From: Prevotellaceae bacterium
GTDB taxonomy: Bacteria; Bacteroidota; Bacteroidia; Bacteroidales; Paludibacteraceae
Length of the DNA stretch: 5,470 nt
Assembly (NCBI GenBank): GCA_031270425.1
Contig: JAISXQ010000067.1
Coordinates: 1 to 5,470, forward strand
Reading direction: 5' to 3'
Shown: piece after piece, positions 1-5,470 of the stretch
Numbering within the stretch: the stretch's first letter is position 1
Layout: every line of letters starts with the position of its first letter
Made by a program: the position numbers and the translations under genes
Notes under the pieces: generated by a model
Told to the model about the DNA's origin: nothing
The model's database searches: none
The model's input: the letters and a program-made list of their open reading frames with translations, nothing else

Positions 1-1
1 C

Positions 2-844
2 AAAGAACAATTAAAGTTACTGCCCGACAATTCGGTGGATTTGATTGTTACTTCACCACCTTATGCCGACCAACGTAAAAGCACTTACGGTGGCATTCAC
101 CCTGACAAATACGTTGAGTGGTTTTTGCCTGTTTCCGAACAACTTTTGCGTGTGCTGAAACCGACAGGAACTTTCGTTTTGAACATCAAAGAAAAAGTTG
201 TGGAAAGCGAACGTAGCACTTACGTTATGGAACTCATCATTGAAATGCGTAAACAAGGTTGGCTTTGGACAGAAGAATTTATTTGGCACAAAAAAAATTC
301 ATATCCGGGAAAGTGGCCAAATCGTTTTCGTGATGCGTGGGAAAGACTTTTGCAATTCAATAAGCAAAAGCATTTCAATATGTATCAGGAAAAAGTTATG
401 GTTCCTATGGGCGATTGGGCAAGAACGCGGCTTAAAAATCTTTCCGACACCGACAAAATTCGGGACACATCAAAAGTTGGTAGCGGTTTTGGCAAAAACA
501 TTTCAAATTGGTTGGACAGAGACAAAGCTTATCCTACAAATGTTTTGCATTTGGCAACCGAGTGTAACAACAAAAATCACAGCGCCGCATTTCCCGAAGA
601 ATTGCCCGAATGGTTTATCAAACTGTTCACACAAGAAAACGACACTGTTCTTGACCCATTTATGGGTTCGGGAACAACTTTGACAGTTGCAAACAGAATG
701 AAACGAAATTCAATCGGCATAGACGTTGTTCCCGAATATTACGAAATGGTAAGACAACAACTCAAACCTGTTGAATTGTATTTATTAGAACCGCAAACAG
801 TTTATGAAGAAGTTAGACCTCAAAGACGTATCTCTGTACGTTGA
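2..844 (+). CDS. Type II DNA methyltransferase, beta class, probably N4-cytosine (5' end cut by window)
   Basis: This is the modification enzyme of a restriction-modification pair; it would transfer a methyl group from S-adenosylmethionine to a base in the host's own recognition site. The frame is open from base 2, reading KEQLKLLPDNSVDLIV into the catalytic TSPPY (bases 50-64). The GTG at 35 is therefore not the real start, and only a short N-terminal piece should be missing. The AdoMet-binding loop DPFMGSGTT lies near the C-terminus (bases 653-679). Motif IV before motif I is the beta-class order. SPPY, rather than D/NPPY, is typical of N4-cytosine enzymes, although some families with this motif methylate adenine. 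The stretch NVLHLATECNNKNHSAAFPE ahead of motif I is also typical of this group. No frameshift is seen. The 3' end overlaps the endonuclease gene by 41 bases, which supports co-expression. The recognition sequence cannot be read from the protein. Confidence 0.93.
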   Translation, partial: KEQLKLLPDNSVDLIVTSPPYADQRKSTYGGIHPDKYVEWFLPVSEQLLRVLKPTGTFVLNIKEKVVESERSTYVMELIIEMRKQGWLWTEEFIWHKKNSYPGKWPNRFRDAWERLLQFNKQKHFNMYQEKVMVPMGDWARTRLKNLSDTDKIRDTSKVGSGFGKNISNWLDRDKAYPTNVLHLATECNNKNHSAAFPEELPEWFIKLFTQENDTVLDPFMGSGTTLTVANRMKRNSIGIDVVPEYYEMVRQQLKPVELYLLEPQTVYEEVRPQRRISVR

Positions 845-1556
845 ACAAAACATAGGAATATTCCACCAAAAGCGTATTCAAAGTCTTGACGGATTGAAAC
901 TTTCGCAAGTTTTAAAACACAAAAATCCGTATTTATTCAAAGCAAAATATGTTTTAACAGCCGAACAAATTATTCGTGGAATTGTGGATGCACATATTTC
1001 GTCTAACGAAGAAACAATTTTTGGCGATTGGTTGGAAGGTTTGGCAATCTTCATCAACAGCAAAGTTTATGATGGTAAAAAATCGGGAATTATTGGTGTT
1101 GATTTGGAATTTGACAGCAACGGTGCAAGAAACATTGTAACGATAAAGTCAGGTCCAAATTGGGGAAACAGTTCGCAAATCGCAAAAATGGTTGCCGACT
1201 TCAAAACAGCGAAAAAGACTTTGCGGACAAGCAATTCACAACTTAACATTGTTGCTGTAAATGGTTGTTGTTACGGACGAGATAACCAACCCGACAAAGG
1301 CGACTACTTTAAATATTGCGGACAAAGTTTTTGGGAATTTATCTCGGGCGACGCCGAACTTTATACCGAAATCATTGAACCGCTTGGATACAAAGCAAAA
1401 GAGAAAAATGACGAATTTGTAAAATCATATTCGCAAATGATAAACAAGTTTACCAAAGAATTTGCGAACGACTTTTGCAAAGACAACGGAGAAATTGATT
1501 GGGAAAAATTAGTGCGTTACAACTCTGCGACAACCGGCCCGACAAAAAAGAAATAA
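804..1556 (+). CDS. PmeII-family type II restriction endonuclease
   Basis: This 250-residue protein should cleave DNA at the site protected by the methyltransferase encoded just upstream. I recognise its overall pattern as the PmeII family of type II endonucleases from memory of the family, not from a search. Landmarks are LKLSQVLKHKNPYLFKAK (about residues 31-48), GDWLEGLAIF (74-83), GVDLEFD (98-104), TIKSGPNWGNSSQI (113-126) and VAVNGCCYGR (150-159). E78, D100 and K115 form a plausible PD-(D/E)xK metal site, with D100 on one strand and the T-I-K on the next. The ATG at 804 is chosen because the first residues (KDVSLYVEQNIGIFHQKR) look like a natural family N-terminus, although this places the start 41 bases inside the methyltransferase gene. 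No strong Shine-Dalgarno sequence precedes it, as is usual in Bacteroidetes. The gene appears intact and its base composition is low in GC (15 of 60 bases over 901-960). Confidence 0.88.
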   Translation: MKKLDLKDVSLYVEQNIGIFHQKRIQSLDGLKLSQVLKHKNPYLFKAKYVLTAEQIIRGIVDAHISSNEETIFGDWLEGLAIFINSKVYDGKKSGIIGVDLEFDSNGARNIVTIKSGPNWGNSSQIAKMVADFKTAKKTLRTSNSQLNIVAVNGCCYGRDNQPDKGDYFKYCGQSFWEFISGDAELYTEIIEPLGYKAKEKNDEFVKSYSQMINKFTKEFANDFCKDNGEIDWEKLVRYNSATTGPTKKK

Positions 1557-1661
1557 TAAAATATAATTTTTACCGGCGTAAATCCGCCTAATCCGTATCA
1601 TTAGCGTTCTTTTAAAAATCATAACATTCAAAAATTATCAATTTAATATCGTTCAAACATT

Positions 1662-3410
1662 ATGCAAAACAATGAATTATTAAACGAAGTAATCGGCAAA
1701 GCGCAAAAATGGCTTACCGGAAGCTACAACGAAGAAACAAAAATGGAAATACGCCGTATGTTATCCGCCGACGACAAAACCGAATTAATAGAATCTTTTT
1801 ATAAAAATTTGGAATTCGGCACAGGCGGTTTACGCGGCATTATGGGCGCAGGAAGCAACCGTATGAATATCTACACCGTAGGCGCGGCAACGCAGGGATT
1901 AAGCAATTATTTGAAAAAGCAATTTGCCGACCTGCCGCAAATAAGCGTAGTCATCGGGCACGACTGCCGCAACAACAGCCGCTACTTTGCCGAAACGACG
2001 GCAGGCATTTTCTCCGCCAACGGCATAAAAGTTTATCTTTTCGAGAACCTCCGCCCCACGCCGGAAATATCCTTTTCCATCCGCCATTTCGGCTGCCAAA
2101 GCGGCGTAATGATTACCGCTTCGCACAACCCGAAAGAATACAACGGCTACAAAGCCTATTGGAACGACGGCGCGCAAATGATTGCTCCGCACGACACGAA
2201 CGTTATTGACGAAGTGAACGCTATCTCCAATGTGGACGACATCAAATTTGCCAAAAACGAAGCCCTGATACAAATTATCGGCGAAGATGTTGATAAGATT
2301 TTTATCGGGAAAGTAAAATCACTTTCGCTCTCGCCCGAAGCCATCAAACGCCACAGCGATTTGAAAATCGTTTACACGCCCATTCACGGAACCGGCGGGC
2401 AACTGATTCCCCGCACGCTGCGCGAGTTCGGTTTTACGAACATCATCGACGTGCCGGAACAGAATGTGGTTAGCGGAAACTTCCCGACGGTTGTTTCGCC
2501 TAATCCCGAAGAACCGGCGGCGTTGGAATTGGCGGTTAAAAAAGCGAAAGAAACAGACGCCGACCTTGTAATGGCTTCCGACCCCGACGCCGACCGCTTG
2601 GGCATTGCCGTGAAAGACGACAAAGGCGAATGGGCGCTTGTGAACGGCAATCAAACCTGCCTGCTGTTTATCTACTATTTAATAACCCGTTGGAAAGAAC
2701 TCGGAAAAATTACCGGCGAAGAATACGTAGTAAAAACCATTGTTACCACCGAAATCATTAAAGATATTGCCGGTAAAAACAACGTCGAAATGTTCGATTG
2801 CTACACCGGTTTCAAATGGATTGCCGCCGTAATGCGCGAAAACGAAGATAAAAAAGTTTACGTTGGCGGCGGCGAGGAAAGCTACGGCTTCCTGCCCGAA
2901 ACATTCGCCCGCGACAAAGACGCCGTTTCGTCCTGCGCTCTGATGGCAGAAATGACCGCTTGGGCAAAAGACAACGGTAAAACGCTGTTTCAGTTGCTGC
3001 AAGATATTTACATCGAATACGGTTACGGCAAGGAGAAAGGAATTTCCGTAGTGCGCAAAGGTAAATCGGGCGCCGAAGAAATCGCTCAAATGATGACCGG
3101 CTACCGCACAAATCCGCCGAAAGAAATAGCCAGCTCAAAAGTCGTATTGCTAAAAGATTACGAAACGCTAAAAACGAAAGATTTCGTTTCGGGAAAAGAA
3201 GTTGCTTTGGATATGCCCACGACTTCCAATGTGTTACAATTCTTTACCGCCGACGGAACAAAAATATCCGTCCGTCCTTCGGGTACGGAACCCAAAATCA
3301 AGTTCTACATCGAAGTGCGCGGCGAAATGAAAATCCGTGCGGATTTCGCCGCCGCCGAAGCTGCCGCAGGTAAAAAAATAGACGCGGTGCGGGCTTCGAT
3401 GGGAGTGTAA
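1662..3410 (+). CDS. Phosphoglucomutase/phosphomannomutase (alpha-D-phosphohexomutase)
   Basis: This cytoplasmic enzyme interconverts hexose 1-phosphates and 6-phosphates through a phosphoserine, linking glycolysis to nucleotide-sugar synthesis for polysaccharide and LPS. All signatures of the superfamily are present: N-terminal GTGGLRGIMGAG (residues 53-64), the catalytic phosphoserine loop TASHNPKEYNGYK with Ser154, the magnesium loop DPDADRLG (307-314; D307, D309, D311), the sugar-binding loop GGGEESYG (402-409), and the C-terminal phosphate-binding loop RPSGTEPKIKFY (from residue 538). At 582 residues it has the length of the longer PGM2-like bacterial phospho-sugar mutases rather than the roughly 450-residue ManB/GlmM type. 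Glucose versus mannose preference cannot be fixed from motifs; the GEESYG loop fits either. The ATG at 1662 is the natural start after a 105-base AT-rich gap. Its GC is clearly higher than in the restriction-modification genes (38 of 60 bases over 2881-2940), so it is probably resident chromosome. Confidence 0.96.
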   Translation: MQNNELLNEVIGKAQKWLTGSYNEETKMEIRRMLSADDKTELIESFYKNLEFGTGGLRGIMGAGSNRMNIYTVGAATQGLSNYLKKQFADLPQISVVIGHDCRNNSRYFAETTAGIFSANGIKVYLFENLRPTPEISFSIRHFGCQSGVMITASHNPKEYNGYKAYWNDGAQMIAPHDTNVIDEVNAISNVDDIKFAKNEALIQIIGEDVDKIFIGKVKSLSLSPEAIKRHSDLKIVYTPIHGTGGQLIPRTLREFGFTNIIDVPEQNVVSGNFPTVVSPNPEEPAALELAVKKAKETDADLVMASDPDADRLGIAVKDDKGEWALVNGNQTCLLFIYYLITRWKELGKITGEEYVVKTIVTTEIIKDIAGKNNVEMFDCYTGFKWIAAVMRENEDKKVYVGGGEESYGFLPETFARDKDAVSSCALMAEMTAWAKDNGKTLFQLLQDIYIEYGYGKEKGISVVRKGKSGAEEIAQMMTGYRTNPPKEIASSKVVLLKDYETLKTKDFVSGKEVALDMPTTSNVLQFFTADGTKISVRPSGTEPKIKFYIEVRGEMKIRADFAAAEAAAGKKIDAVRASMGV

Positions 3411-3445
3411 AGTCCAAGCTGATTAACGAGTAAATAAATTTTGAA

Positions 3446-3463
3446 TCCCGATAGCTATCGGGA
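3446..3463. repeat. Perfect 18-base palindrome in the mutase-acyltransferase spacer
   Basis: TCCCGATAGCTATCGGGA is a perfect inverted repeat with no spacer. No T run follows it, so it is not a standard terminator. From memory, this palindrome or its CCCGATAGCTATCGGG core occurs often between genes in Bacteroidetes genomes, which would make it a dispersed repeat element. It could also be a cruciform, a protein-binding site, or an RNA hairpin that alters expression of the next gene, since it ends 14 bases before the proposed TTG start. Confidence 0.75.
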
Positions 3464-3464
3464 G

Positions 3465-3480
3465 AAATCTTGAAATCTTG
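3465..3480 (+). repeat. Tandem duplication of AAATCTTG at the start codon
   Basis: Two exact copies of the 8-base unit AAATCTTG (3465-3472 and 3473-3480) are followed by AAA. The TTG of the second copy is the proposed start of the acyltransferase gene, and the first copy offers a second TTG in another frame. The repeat is short and may be chance, but it sits where a change in copy number would alter the leader. Confidence 0.6.
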
Positions 3481-4443
3481 AAACCAAATTTCAATAATAT
3501 CCGTCGCGAAACGGTTCTCGCCCTCGCCTATCCTTTTATGTGGATTGTTATCCTTGTTTTATGGATTATCCCCATATCGTGGCGCAAAAAACTTACTGTT
3601 TTTTGTGGAAAAAAGTATTACAGCATGGGGCACAAAGCGCGTCAATATGCTTTGGATAACTTAAACAAAGTTTATGGTGCGGAGAAAACGCCGCAGGAAA
3701 TCGAAGCGATGGCGCAAGAAGTTTTCATGAATATAGCCACCGCTTTTATCGATTATTATGCAACGGCTTATATCAAAAGCCGCAAGCGATATTTTAACAT
3801 GGTGGAAGTAACGGGCGAAGAATATTTACGTGCGGCTTACGAAAAAGGCAAGGGCGTTATTTGCCTGATTCCGCACATGAGTTCCTGGGAACTGTCCGCC
3901 GTTACGCCGCCCATGCTCGGATATTCGACCTGCGCGGCAAGCAAAGCCATTAAAAGCTGGTTTGTACAAAAAACAATGGTTTGGTTTCGCGCACGGAGAG
4001 GCATGATCAACATATCGCGCGAAGGCTCCTACGAAAAACTGGTAAACGTGCTGAAAGAAGGGAATTGCCTGATACTGATGATCGATCAGGACACTAAGGT
4101 AAAAGGCTGTTTCGTGGACTTTTTCGGGCATCAGGCATATACGCCCACCGGTGCGGCGCGTTTGGTTATGGATACCGGCGCAGTTGTTGTTCCGATGGCG
4201 ATAACACATTCCGAAGCCGGAAAATACCGTTTCGAGATTTGTCCCGAACTGTCTTTCCTTAGCGCCGGGGACGAAAAAACCGACTTGCAGGTCAATACGC
4301 AGGCGCAAACAAAAGCGATGGAAGATTTAATCAAAAAGACTCCGTCCCAATGGGTGTGGATGCACCGCCGCTGGAAAACCACCCCCGAAAGTCTGGCGGA
4401 AGTTTTAAGGAAAAGAGCGGCTTCCGGTCGCAAAACATCGTAA
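3478..4443 (+). CDS. Lysophospholipid/lipid A acyltransferase family protein (LpxL/HtrB-like)
   Basis: This is a membrane-anchored acyltransferase of the lipid A biosynthesis (LpxL/HtrB) family, which moves an acyl chain from acyl-ACP onto a lipid A precursor at the inner face of the inner membrane; some relatives acylate other lipids. A hydrophobic anchor spans about residues 13-34. The catalytic HX4E motif is HMSSWE with His133 and Glu138. Further family blocks are DQD (203-205), DFFGHQAYTPTGAARL (from 214) and the C-terminal QWVWMHRRWK (291-300). At 321 residues it is complete and of family size. The first in-frame ATG is codon 21 (base 3538) inside the hydrophobic anchor, so I prefer the TTG at 3478; a stop at 3442-3444 limits any earlier start. 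It follows the mutase gene by 67 bases in the same direction and may be co-transcribed. The exact lipid substrate is not determined by the sequence. Confidence 0.9.
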   Translation: MKPNFNNIRRETVLALAYPFMWIVILVLWIIPISWRKKLTVFCGKKYYSMGHKARQYALDNLNKVYGAEKTPQEIEAMAQEVFMNIATAFIDYYATAYIKSRKRYFNMVEVTGEEYLRAAYEKGKGVICLIPHMSSWELSAVTPPMLGYSTCAASKAIKSWFVQKTMVWFRARRGMINISREGSYEKLVNVLKEGNCLILMIDQDTKVKGCFVDFFGHQAYTPTGAARLVMDTGAVVVPMAITHSEAGKYRFEICPELSFLSAGDEKTDLQVNTQAQTKAMEDLIKKTPSQWVWMHRRWKTTPESLAEVLRKRAASGRKTS

Positions 4444-4522
4444 CGTTCTTACGTTCTGCAAAAAGAGTTGTTTGTTTAAATATAAATTAACGACTAAACC
4501 GGCTGTATTTGACTTCTAATTT

Positions 4523-4544
4523 GCAAGCTAACACGCTTGCTTTT
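4523..4544 (+). terminator. Probable rho-independent terminator after the acyltransferase gene
   Basis: GCAAGC (4523-4528) and GCTTGC (4535-4540) form a perfect 6-base-pair stem around a six-base loop, and TTTT follows directly. It lies about 80 bases after the acyltransferase stop codon, in the right orientation to end the mutase-acyltransferase transcript. The T run is short, so its strength is uncertain. Confidence 0.55.
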
Positions 4545-4549
4545 AACTT

Positions 4550-4573
4550 CGACATAGCGCAGACGCTATGCCG
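4550..4573. repeat. Second hairpin in the convergent spacer
   Basis: CATAGCG (4553-4559) and CGCTATG (4564-4570) form a perfect 7-base-pair stem with a CAGA tetraloop. Beyond one mismatch the outer CG (4550-4551) pairs with CG (4572-4573). It starts ten bases after the stem of the terminator-like hairpin. No adjacent T run is present on either strand, so it may be a backup terminator, a transcript-end stabiliser, or part of a repeat element. Confidence 0.5.
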
Positions 4574-4742
4574 AACACTAAAAAACGACTTTATACGCTA
4601 CGGCGAACAGAGAGTTTTACGACACAACAGATGTTCGTTGCAATATTGTTAACTATTGTACATTTGTTCAATACACTTAGGACGAAAAATCTCTTCCTTG
4701 CGTAGCAAATACGATTCTTTCAAATAAAATTCAACCAAAATA

Positions 4743-5228
4743 TTATCTATGGTTAACAACTTCAACATTAACCCTTTTAAGAAAGGTGCTATCAGCAATA
4801 CCCTGATAGGTCAATTTGCCATTTGCGTCGCGCAAAAAGTTAAGATGAACAAATTTTGCTTTCATTTTCACTTTTGGATTGTATTCCAAAGCAGCTTTAA
4901 TTGTTCCATTAATCAGATAATCAGATGTTATTTGTGCTGATAAAACATGCCACATGTCATTAACATTATCGCCATCATGCGCATCTTTTTCATTATAACC
5001 TGATTTTGTTGCAGGTTCATTTTTGTTATTCAATTTTCTAAGGATAACTTCGCTTACGTCTTTCCTGTCAGCAGCTTTGCGAACCTGTGGCAACAATATT
5101 TCCTTGTCGTAATCTAGGCTGAATGTAACTTCAACTGGTTTTTGTACAATCGGTTCGTCATCATCTTTGTTGCATGAAGTAAAAACAGTGCCAATCAAGG
5201 CTACTAATATCAACAGATATTTTTTCAT
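4743..5228 (-). CDS. Small putative surface lipoprotein, function unknown
   Basis: This 161-residue protein has a classic type II signal peptide: MKKYLLILVALIGTVFTSC, with positive residues, a hydrophobic core and a lipobox ending at Cys19. The mature protein would be anchored by lipidation of Cys19. The residues right after it, NKDDDEP, are acidic, which resembles the export signals that send Bacteroidetes lipoproteins to the cell surface; that placement is an inference. The rest (about residues 30-161) is hydrophilic with alternating strand-like stretches such as VEVTFSLDY, AALEYNPKVKMKAKF and KRVNVEVV, consistent with a small beta-rich domain. I do not recognise a family. It has no transmembrane segment beyond the signal. 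The ATG at 5228 is well supported by the signal peptide and has an AT-rich leader. It converges on the acyltransferase gene, so it forms a separate transcription unit. GC is low (17 of 60 bases over 4861-4920). Confidence 0.85.
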   Translation of the reverse strand: MKKYLLILVALIGTVFTSCNKDDDEPIVQKPVEVTFSLDYDKEILLPQVRKAADRKDVSEVILRKLNNKNEPATKSGYNEKDAHDGDNVNDMWHVLSAQITSDYLINGTIKAALEYNPKVKMKAKFVHLNFLRDANGKLTYQGIADSTFLKRVNVEVVNHR

Positions 5229-5469
5229 TATTATTTGCCCATACCCTTGGGACTTTTTTGTGCATTTGGTACGCGGATTTTTTAAATTTTCCTGCTCTGT
5301 TCGGCTTCACAGGTCTTGCCCGTTTTTTAGAAAGTTTCTGCTCTTTCCTGCAATATGATTTGAGTGTTTTTGCAGTTTCACTCTGCAATTTATGGGCAGT
5401 TTGCAGTTCTGTATATGATAGTGGCGGTCGAGCCGTCGTCGGATTTTTGACAAATAAAAAAGCGGATTC
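5161..5469 (-). CDS. Doubtful lysine-rich open frame entering from the right edge
   Basis: A minus-strand frame stays open from the window edge to a TGA at 5161-5163, about 100 codons, with no start visible because it runs off the window. The middle part is rich in Lys and Arg (for example KEQKLSKKRARPVKPNRAGK) and reads like a possible small basic protein. The last 23 or so codons overlap the start of the lipoprotein gene by 68 bases in another frame, and the final residues (DWHCFYFMQQR) look unnatural. Another minus-strand frame is also open over more than 150 bases here. It may be the tail of a real or decayed gene upstream, or simply the lipoprotein leader. I do not recognise a family. 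Confidence 0.25.
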   Translation of the reverse strand, partial: ESAFLFVKNPTTARPPLSYTELQTAHKLQSETAKTLKSYCRKEQKLSKKRARPVKPNRAGKFKKSAYQMHKKVPRVWANNNEKISVDISSLDWHCFYFMQQR

Positions 5470-5470
5470 A

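Larger units (their letters stand above)
4444..4742. other. Non-coding stretch between two convergent genes
   Basis: About 300 bases lie between the + strand acyltransferase and the minus-strand lipoprotein gene. I find no convincing gene, tRNA or other RNA here. It contains two strong hairpins in its first half. The second half is AT-rich, with only weak inverted repeats near the lipoprotein stop codon. Confidence 0.7.

Noticed and set aside
198..683. A 161-codon + strand open frame inside the methyltransferase gene
   Set aside because: It lies wholly within the real gene in another frame, its translation has no coherent domain, and the methyltransferase frame carries all the conserved motifs.
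1575..1588. GGCG/CGCC inverted repeat after the endonuclease gene as a terminator
   Set aside because: The stem is only four base pairs and no T run follows it on the + strand, so it is too weak to call.
1899..3138. Several minus-strand open frames opposite the mutase gene
   Set aside because: They are antisense shadows of a higher-GC gene; the + frame carries every family motif and the antisense translations look like random Val, Phe and Arg-rich protein.
3435..3443. TAAATTTTG as a Bacteroidetes -7 promoter box for the acyltransferase gene
   Set aside because: It has one base too many relative to TAnnTTTG and no convincing -33 element precedes it.
3826..4433. Minus-strand frames opposite the acyltransferase gene
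   Set aside because: These are antisense to an intact conserved gene and show no recognisable features or start context.
4698..4708. TTGC-GTA-GCAA inverted repeat as a terminator for the lipoprotein gene
   Set aside because: The stem is four base pairs with a three-base loop, and the T run on the minus strand lies several bases away, so it could easily be chance.
1..5470. CRISPR array, tRNA, rRNA or insertion sequence ends
   Set aside because: I saw no regularly spaced repeats, no cloverleaf-like segment, no transposase motifs and no long terminal inverted repeats.

Overview
The window looks like a piece of a Bacteroidetes chromosome, probably Bacteroidales. This rests on a lipoprotein with a short signal peptide and an acidic stretch right after the lipobox cysteine, AT-rich leaders without clear Shine-Dalgarno sequences, and the style of the phosphohexomutase and lipid A-type acyltransferase. 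The species cannot be named from this sequence. Five genes are supported, plus one doubtful open frame at the right edge.

Left part (1-1556): a type II restriction-modification pair on the + strand. The methyltransferase is cut at its 5' end by the window edge. It has beta-class motif order, with TSPPY early and DPFMGSGTT late, which suggests an N4-cytosine enzyme. The endonuclease gene starts inside the last 41 bases of the methyltransferase gene and encodes a protein resembling the PmeII family, with a PD-(D/E)xK-like core. This module is AT-rich in places and probably arrived by horizontal transfer.

Middle (1662-4443): two housekeeping or envelope genes on the + strand with visibly higher GC. 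The first is a complete phosphoglucomutase/phosphomannomutase with all four signature loops intact. The second, 67 bases downstream, is an LpxL/HtrB-type acyltransferase that probably starts at TTG. Their spacer holds a perfect 18-base palindrome and a tandem 8-base repeat that runs into the start codon. The mutase feeds sugar-phosphate and nucleotide-sugar pools and the acyltransferase acts on membrane lipid, so a shared envelope role is possible but is an inference.

Right part (4444-5470): a non-coding stretch of about 300 bases with two clear hairpins, the first ending in a T run and acting as a likely terminator. It is followed by a convergent minus-strand gene for a small lipoprotein of unknown function. 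Upstream of that gene, a lysine-rich minus-strand frame runs in from beyond the window and may or may not be a gene.

The restriction-modification pair is the most distinctive system here. It belongs to a known family and I see no strong evidence for an entirely new system.
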